Shown: piece after piece, positions 14,075 through 18,237 of the stretch
Layout of the letters: each line of letters begins with the position of its first letter
Numbering within the stretch: position 1 is the first letter of the stretch
Source of the DNA: Acidobacteriota bacterium
GTDB lineage: Bacteria > Acidobacteriota > Vicinamibacteria > Vicinamibacterales > UBA2999
Reading direction: 5' to 3'
Assembly: GCA_947465645.1 (NCBI GenBank)
Contig: CANIBQ010000097.1
Span: 1 to 18,237 of the forward strand
DNA length: 18,237 nucleotides
Made by a program: the position numbers and the translations under genes
The notes under the pieces: model-generated
The model's database searches: none
Told to the model about the DNA's origin: nothing
The model's input: the letters and a program-made list of their open reading frames with translations, nothing else

Positions 14075-14261
14075 GAAGCCCCGCTTTGCCGTGTGGGGAG
14101 GTCGAGTGAACCTGCTAAAGCAGGTGGAGCCGCTTTTGTCAGTCGCGTTTCAGGCTTCCTCAGAACAGAGGCATGCACACCACGCAACCTCGCGGCTCGC
14201 TTGGGTTAAACATCGGCTCAGACGAGCCTCCGAAAACCATCACGAGCAAAGCAGGAGCTTC
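14075..14261 (-). ncRNA. ssrS: 6S RNA
   Basis: 6S RNA mimics an open promoter and holds sigma70 RNA polymerase when growth slows. On the minus strand the segment has blocks in the same order and spacing as E. coli 6S RNA: CTGAGCCGAT followed by TTT, GTGTGCATGC, GAGGAAGCCTGAAAC and GCGAC. The ends pair in a long closing stem: GAAG-CTCC-T-GCTTTG...GTG at the 5' side with CAC..CAAAGC-GGGG-CTTC at the 3' side. That sets about 14261 and 14075, a length near 187 against 184 in E. coli. It follows zapA directly, as ssrS does in proteobacteria, and a sigma70 promoter lies just upstream. The exact ends could shift by a few bases. Confidence 0.9.
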
Positions 14262-14265
14262 GAGG

Positions 14266-14294
14266 ATCTTAGTCTGGGGATTGAGGTCGGTCAA
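14266..14294 (-). promoter_or_regulatory. Sigma70-type promoter of the 6S RNA gene
   Basis: On the minus strand TTGACC (14294-14289) and TAAGAT (14271-14266) are separated by exactly 17 bases, and the -10 box ends four to six bases before the predicted 6S RNA 5' end near 14261. This is the best-formed promoter in the window. It begins 18 bases beyond the zapA stop codon. Confidence 0.75.
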
Positions 14295-14311
14295 GGACCG
14301 ATAAGTGCTTG

Positions 14312-14611
14312 CTAACCAGCGACTTGCGTGAGAGCGTCGTCGACGAGCTGCTCCAGCCGGAGCGCCCGCTCGTTGAGCTCCCCGTGGGCCGAGGATGATT
14401 GCTGCCGGGCGCGAAAGCATTCGTCCGCCAGATTGAGCGCGACGAGCACGGCGAGGCCCATCATGTCGCTGGCCGGGGCCGAGTCGGTGGCCACCCGCAT
14501 CTTCCGATCGACGTAGGCGGCAAGCTCGATGACGTAGGCGGGCTCGAGGCCGCTTCGAATTGGATACCGTTGTCCCGCGATCTCGACCGTGACGACCGCG
14601 TTCTGGCTCAC
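14312..14611 (-). CDS. zapA: Cell division protein ZapA
   Basis: ZapA binds and bundles FtsZ filaments at the division site. The 99-aa product has the typical length and layout: an N-terminal beta part (VVTVEIAGQRYPIRSG), the central signature AYVIELAAYVDRKMR, a helix with DMMGLAVLVALNLADECFRAR, and a C-terminal coiled coil (ELNERALRLEQLVDDAL). The start is a GTG that overlaps the stop of the upstream coiled-coil gene as GTGA, so the two are translationally coupled. The 6S RNA gene follows directly. Confidence 0.92.
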   Translation of the reverse strand: MSQNAVVTVEIAGQRYPIRSGLEPAYVIELAAYVDRKMRVATDSAPASDMMGLAVLVALNLADECFRARQQSSSAHGELNERALRLEQLVDDALTQVAG

Positions 14612-14883
14612 AAGGATTCCAACTGCGAGAGCATGTCGGCGACGCGCGTACGGATCACGTTGCGCTCATCGCGCAGCGCGGAAAGCTCGGCGCTCGTGCC
14701 GTCGGCGTCGGCCAGCCGCGCGCGCAGCGTGTCGATCTCCTGCACGAGCCGGGCGTTGTCATCGGCGGCCTTGTCCTGTTCGGCGCGCAGCCCTGTCACC
14801 ATCTCGACGAGTAGCTTGATCTTTTCTTCGAGCCGATCGATCGGCTCGAGATCGGTCGCCTGTGCCACCGCCTGCTTTGCCAT
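14608..14883 (-). CDS. Small coiled-coil protein, ZapB-like
   Basis: A 91-aa, almost entirely helical protein. After a short start (MAKQAVAQATDLEP) a heptad pattern runs to the end (IDRLEEKIKLLVEMVTGLR, ARLVQEIDTLRARLADA, ELSALRDERNVIRTRV, ADMLSQLESL). Size, shape and coupling to zapA suggest a ZapB-type partner that links ZapA to other division factors; ZapB itself is too simple in sequence to prove homology by eye. The ATG at 14883 is preferred, with GAGGC about 11 bases upstream; a GTG at 14910 would add nine residues (MFPLQRQER). It lies 54 bases past the pheT stop. Confidence 0.78.
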   Translation of the reverse strand: MAKQAVAQATDLEPIDRLEEKIKLLVEMVTGLRAEQDKAADDNARLVQEIDTLRARLADADGTSAELSALRDERNVIRTRVADMLSQLESL

Positions 14884-14937
14884 CCGCTCTTGCCTCTGTA
14901 AGGGAAACACTGCCGCCGAAATGGTAACACGAGGAAA

Positions 14938-17064
14938 CTATCTCTGGACGGCTCCGTGCGAGGTCTTCAGGGTGTCGAGTACGGCGTCCATCGCGGCTTG
15001 AACTTCTGCGTCCGTGAGAGTTCTGTCAGATGACCGGAAGGTGAGGCGGAGCGACAGGCTCACTTTGTCATCGGGAATGCCCTTGCCCTGGTAGCGATCG
15101 AACTCGCGCACGCGCACCAGCGTCGCCGGCGCGGCGGCTCGGATCGTCGCCCGAACGTCGGCGGCCGGCAGGGTGTCGTCGAGCAAAACCGAAATGTCGC
15201 GGGTGACCGACGGATAGCGCGGCAGCGGCTCCACGCGCACGTGGCGCGAACCGGCCGCGGCTTCGAGCGCATCGAGGTCGATCTCCGCCACGTACACCGC
15301 CTCGCCGTGCGGCAGGCCGTGGGTGTCGGCGATCGCGGGTGCGAGCTGGCCGACGACGCCGACGCGCGTGCCATCGGAGACGAGGGCCGCGGTACGGCCC
15401 GGGACGAGCCACTTCTCGCGGTGCGGTTCCGTCCGGGGTTCCACGAGGACCGCTTCGCAGATCCGCTCGGCCACGCCCTTGATGTCGAAGAAATCGACCT
15501 CGCGTGAGCCGCCACTCCAGTGATCGCCGCCCGCCACACCCGTCCAGGCGCAGGCGACCGCGCGCCGCTCGCCGGCGGAGCGCGAAAAGCGGTTGCCGAT
15601 CTCGAACAGCCGTACGTCGCGCTGCTCACGCCGGCGATTGTGCGAGACCGCGTCGACGAGGCCCGGCAAGGCAGACGGCCGCAGCACGGCGAAATTCTCC
15701 GAGAGCGGGTTGGCAATCGGCACGAGATCGCCGTCGGCCGCGAACAACGCGGCCGACGCTTCGCCGATGAACCCGAACGTCACGGCCTCCGAGAATCCCG
15801 CGGCGGTGAGCACGGTGCGGAGCTGACGCGCCCGCATGATTCGTGGATCGACGGGAGGCGGCGCGGAGGTCAGGGCGGGGAATGTCACGGGGAGGCGGTC
15901 GAATCCGTAATGCCGCGCGACTTCCTCGATCAGATCCACTTCGCGCAGGCAATCGACGCGCCGCGTCGGCACCGTGACGTCCCATCCTTCCGTGCCGGCG
16001 CTTGCCCCGAGCGCAGTCGAGGGGCCTGCCCCGAGCGCAGTCGAGGGGCCTGCCCCGAGCGCAGTCGAGGGGGCATGCAGCGCGAAGCCGAGGCTTTCGA
16101 GGATGCGGCGGACGTCGGCGTCGGGGATCGCCGTGCCCAGCAGGCGCTGGATCCTGTCGCGCCGCAGCCGGAGCAGCGTGGGCTCGGCGTGCACCGGGTG
16201 TCGATCGACGACCGTGCCGCGCGCGCGGCCGGCACCGATCGTCTCGAGCAGCGCGCACGCGCGCTGCATCGCGGTGACCGCCAGGCGGGGATCCGCGCCC
16301 CGCTCGAACCGGATGCTGGCTTCGGTCTTCAGTCCGAGCGCCTTGCTCGTGCGGCGCACCGACAACGGGTTGAAATAGGCGCTTTCGAAAACGATCGCCG
16401 TTGTCGTGCCGGTGACTTCGGTGTCGGCGCCGCCCATGACTCCCGCCACAGCGACCGCGCGCTGTGCGTCGGCGATGACCAGCATCTCCGGAAAGAGCTC
16501 ACGGACCTGGCCGTCGAGTGTCCGCAGCTTCTCGCCAGGGGCGGCGGTGCGGACGCGAATCTGCGCGCCGCCAATCGTCGCGAGATCGAACGCGTGCATC
16601 GGGTGGCCGAGCTCGATCAACACGTAGTTCGTGATGTCGACGATGTTGCTGATCGGGCGGATGCCGGCGGCACTCAGGCGCTCCTGCATCCAGGCGGGTG
16701 ACGGGCCGACGGTGACATCTGCCACGGCGCCGGCGTACCGCGCGCAGAGGTCGGAGCGTTCGATGACGACGTCGACGTCCGATGTCTCGACAGACTTCAG
16801 CGAGGACAAGGCCAGCGTGTCTGCGCCGACGACGGGGCGGCGAATCTGCAGTCCGTACGCGGTGGCGATTTCGCGCGCCATGCCCATGACGGACATGCAG
16901 TCAGGGCGGTTGGCCGTGATTTCAAAATCAAGCACGGCGTCGTCGGCGCCAACGCTTTCGATGCCCTCGACGGCAAACCCTCGCACCGACATCGTGCGCG
17001 CGATCTCCTCAGGCGTGCCTGGCACGTCGACGAAGTCGCGCAGCCACGAGACCAGGATTCTCAT
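14938..17064 (-). CDS. pheT: Phenylalanyl-tRNA synthetase beta subunit, short form
   Basis: PheT pairs with PheS in the heterotetramer that charges tRNA-Phe, and carries the editing site. The 708-aa chain starts normally (MRILVSWLRDFVDVPGTPEEI) and shows B3/B4 (EITANRPDCMSVMGMARE, DITNYVLIELGHPMHAFD, VAVAGVMGGADTEV, TEASIRFERGADP), B5 (RRILESLGFALHA, WDVTVPTRRVD, DLIEEVARHYGFD), the core and a C-terminal FDX-ACB anticodon-binding domain (LPRYPSVTRDISVLLD, YQGKGIPDDKVSLSLRL). What is missing is the N-terminal OB-fold tRNA-binding (EMAPII-like) domain: EGIESVG at about residue 40 leads almost directly into DFEITANRPDC. E. coli PheT has about 110 extra residues there. Residues about 331-355 of B5 come from a triple 24-base repeat. 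pheS ends 40 bases upstream. Confidence 0.96.
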   Translation of the reverse strand: MRILVSWLRDFVDVPGTPEEIARTMSVRGFAVEGIESVGADDAVLDFEITANRPDCMSVMGMAREIATAYGLQIRRPVVGADTLALSSLKSVETSDVDVVIERSDLCARYAGAVADVTVGPSPAWMQERLSAAGIRPISNIVDITNYVLIELGHPMHAFDLATIGGAQIRVRTAAPGEKLRTLDGQVRELFPEMLVIADAQRAVAVAGVMGGADTEVTGTTTAIVFESAYFNPLSVRRTSKALGLKTEASIRFERGADPRLAVTAMQRACALLETIGAGRARGTVVDRHPVHAEPTLLRLRRDRIQRLLGTAIPDADVRRILESLGFALHAPSTALGAGPSTALGAGPSTALGASAGTEGWDVTVPTRRVDCLREVDLIEEVARHYGFDRLPVTFPALTSAPPPVDPRIMRARQLRTVLTAAGFSEAVTFGFIGEASAALFAADGDLVPIANPLSENFAVLRPSALPGLVDAVSHNRRREQRDVRLFEIGNRFSRSAGERRAVACAWTGVAGGDHWSGGSREVDFFDIKGVAERICEAVLVEPRTEPHREKWLVPGRTAALVSDGTRVGVVGQLAPAIADTHGLPHGEAVYVAEIDLDALEAAAGSRHVRVEPLPRYPSVTRDISVLLDDTLPAADVRATIRAAAPATLVRVREFDRYQGKGIPDDKVSLSLRLTFRSSDRTLTDAEVQAAMDAVLDTLKTSHGAVQR
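16001..16072. repeat. Three tandem copies of a 24-base palindromic unit inside pheT
   Basis: Units at 16001-16024, 16025-16048 and 16049-16072 are identical except for one base in the first. Each contains CCCCGAGCGCAGTCGAGGGG, the same core (one base different) as the elements at 3058-3077 and 11292-11311. On the minus strand each unit reads GPSTALGA (the last-translated unit begins differently only at its edge). The insert lies in the B5 domain loop of PheT between SLGFALHA and WDVTVPT. Confidence 0.95.
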
Positions 17065-17104
17065 GGCGTGTGCCCGCAGCGGGAGCTGGAGGGAGCCGCT
17101 CTTC

Positions 17105-18196
17105 TCATAACGGAAACTGTTCGAGGAAGCGGAGATCGTTCTCGTAGAACAGGCGGATGTCGTCGACGCCGTACTTGAGCATGGCGACGCGCTCCATGCC
17201 GAGGCCGAACGCGAATCCGGTGACCGTATCGGGGTCGTAGCCGACCGCCTCGAAGACTGCCGGGTGCACCATGCCGCTGCCGAGGATCTCGAGCCATCCC
17301 GTCTGCTTGCACGTGCCGCATCCGGCGCCGTGGCAGTTCTGGCAACTGACGTCCACCTCGGCGCTCGGCTCCGTGTACGGGAAGAAGCTGGGTCGCAGGC
17401 GCACCTTCACGTCGCCGAACAGCTCGTGCATCATCGCTTCGAGCGTCCCCTTGAGATCGGCCAGCGTGATCCCTTCGCCGACGACGAGCCCCTCGACCTG
17501 CTGGAACATCGGCGTGTGGCTGAGGTCGAGGTTGTCGCGGCGGTACACGCGGCCCGGGACGATGATGCGCACGGGCGGCTTGTAGGTCTTCATGTAGCGG
17601 ATCTGCATCGCCGAGGTGTGCGTGCGAAGCAGCGTGGCCGCGCGCACCTGCGCTTCGGGAACCGCGCCCTTGTGAGCGCCCCAGGTGCCGCCGACGACAG
17701 GCGCGCCGAGGTAGAGCGTGTCCTGCATGTCACGCGCGGGATGGTCCTGCGGCATGTTGAGCGCTTCGAAGTTGTGATAATCGTCTTCGACCTCAGGGCC
17801 TTCGAGGATCTCGTACCCCATGCGGGTGAAGATGTCCTCGACCTGCTGCCGTACGCGCATCAGCGGATGGATGCGGCCGATCGGGAGCTCGCGCCCTGGC
17901 AGGGTGACGTCGACGGCGCCGGCGGGAGGCCGGGTTGACTCGAGGGCGGTGCGTGTCTCGGCGAGCCCCGTTTCGATCTCGGTCTTCAGCGCGTTGACGA
18001 GCTGGCCGAACTCGCGCTTCGCGTCGGGCGGAAGCGTCGCCAGGTTCTTGAGGAGGGCGGTCACCGAGCCGGACTTCCGGCTCAGGAACTCGTCGTTCAG
18101 TGTCTTGAGGTCGCGGTCGGTGCGGGCAGCGACGAGCCGCGCGCGAAAATCTGCGCGCAGCGCGTCGATCCCGGATCGGTCGAGGGTGTCAGGCAT
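17105..18196 (-). CDS. pheS: Phenylalanyl-tRNA synthetase alpha subunit
   Basis: PheS is the catalytic class II subunit that activates Phe and transfers it to tRNA-Phe. The 363-aa product has the N-terminal coiled coil (about residues 5-90), then HPLMRVRQQVEDIFTRMGYEI, the class II motif 2 region (IVPGRVYRRDNLDLSHTPMFQQVEGLVV), PSFFPYTEPSAEVDV, and motif 3 GFAFGLGMERVAMLKYGVDDIR. A Cys cluster C285-x2-C288-x4-C293-x2-C296 interrupts the hairpin that in E. coli PheS is short; it looks like a small zinc ribbon found in a subset of bacterial PheS proteins. The ATG overlaps the end of rplT by eight bases, the usual L20-pheS-pheT order. Confidence 0.96.
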   Translation of the reverse strand: MPDTLDRSGIDALRADFRARLVAARTDRDLKTLNDEFLSRKSGSVTALLKNLATLPPDAKREFGQLVNALKTEIETGLAETRTALESTRPPAGAVDVTLPGRELPIGRIHPLMRVRQQVEDIFTRMGYEILEGPEVEDDYHNFEALNMPQDHPARDMQDTLYLGAPVVGGTWGAHKGAVPEAQVRAATLLRTHTSAMQIRYMKTYKPPVRIIVPGRVYRRDNLDLSHTPMFQQVEGLVVGEGITLADLKGTLEAMMHELFGDVKVRLRPSFFPYTEPSAEVDVSCQNCHGAGCGTCKQTGWLEILGSGMVHPAVFEAVGYDPDTVTGFAFGLGMERVAMLKYGVDDIRLFYENDLRFLEQFPL

Positions 18197-18237
18197 TCGC
18201 CTGGGCAGGAAGCGCGGCCTTGGCCTGCGCCGCCACC
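18189..18237 (-). CDS. rplT: Ribosomal protein L20, C-terminal tip (partial)
   Basis: Only the last 15 codons and the stop (TGA, 18191-18189) lie in the window. They read VAAQAKAALPAQANA, and the segment AQAKAAL fits the C-terminal helix of L20. The frame ends inside the pheS start with an eight-base overlap. The identification leans on the conserved rplT-pheS-pheT gene order as well as on the short match. Confidence 0.6.
   Translation of the reverse strand, partial: VAAQAKAALPAQANA

Noticed and set aside
14050..14187. N-terminal extension of thiL by 46 codons
   Set aside because: It overlaps the 6S RNA gene, has no similarity to ThiL, and the family normally starts close to the SDLGERALI motif.
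16001..16072. A short CRISPR array (direct palindromic repeats)
   Set aside because: The units are directly adjacent with no spacers, lie in frame in pheT, and related single copies occur elsewhere.
15520..16701. A 393-codon open frame on the plus strand opposite pheT
   Set aside because: Composition is that of an antisense shadow and all PheT domain motifs are on the minus strand.

Overview
The window looks like chromosome from a GC-rich Acidobacteriota, most likely a Vicinamibacteria-type lineage. That assignment is an inference. It rests on the high-GC codon use, a single-chain NHL propeller lipoprotein-like gene, the style of the integrase N-terminus, a coiled-coil protein with a characteristic acidobacterial-type C-terminal helix block, and many short GC-rich palindromic repeats, some of them inside genes. 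No rRNA or taxonomic marker that could settle it was compared.

Left edge (1-1615): a tyrosine-recombinase integrase gene starts 58 bases past the 3' end of the tmRNA gene (ssrA); both are on the minus strand. This is the classic arrangement of an integrative element inserted at the ssrA 3' end. The rest of the element would lie to the left of the window. The integrase is visibly less GC-rich than everything to its right.

Middle plus-strand block (1745-7642): an exported six-bladed NHL propeller protein; a coiled-coil plus GAF-like protein of unknown role; a periplasmic Slt-type lytic transglycosylase with a long TPR-like region; and a class I SAM methyltransferase. The last three are packed tightly (overlap of one base, then a 3-base gap) and probably form one transcription unit. 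A small predicted outer-membrane beta-barrel protein (minus strand, 7626-8402) converges on the methyltransferase with a 17-base overlap. It diverges from a pair of ABC exporter half-transporters (8448-12115). Those two form a textbook asymmetric heterodimer: the first subunit has Asp where the catalytic Glu should be, and the second has a divergent signature motif.

Right minus-strand block (12227-18237): read in transcription order it is rplT (3' tip only), pheS, pheT, a small coiled-coil zapB-like gene, zapA, a 6S RNA gene (ssrS), thiL and a 3D-domain cell-wall protein. This is the conserved ribosomal protein L20 / phenylalanyl-tRNA synthetase / cell-division neighbourhood. The 6S RNA, which no open reading frame shows, is supported by conserved primary-sequence blocks, a long closing stem and a good sigma70 promoter with a 17-base spacer.

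The most unusual thing in the window is a set of short palindromic repeat elements that lie between genes and also inside genes, in frame, at domain linkers or loops. They are found in both ABC subunits (at the same membrane-domain/ATPase linker), in PheT (three tandem 24-base copies), in ThiL (a 31-base block identical to one in the intergenic region at 1691-1721) and in the leader of the lytic transglycosylase. I see no defence system, CRISPR array, insertion sequence or biosynthetic cluster in the window.
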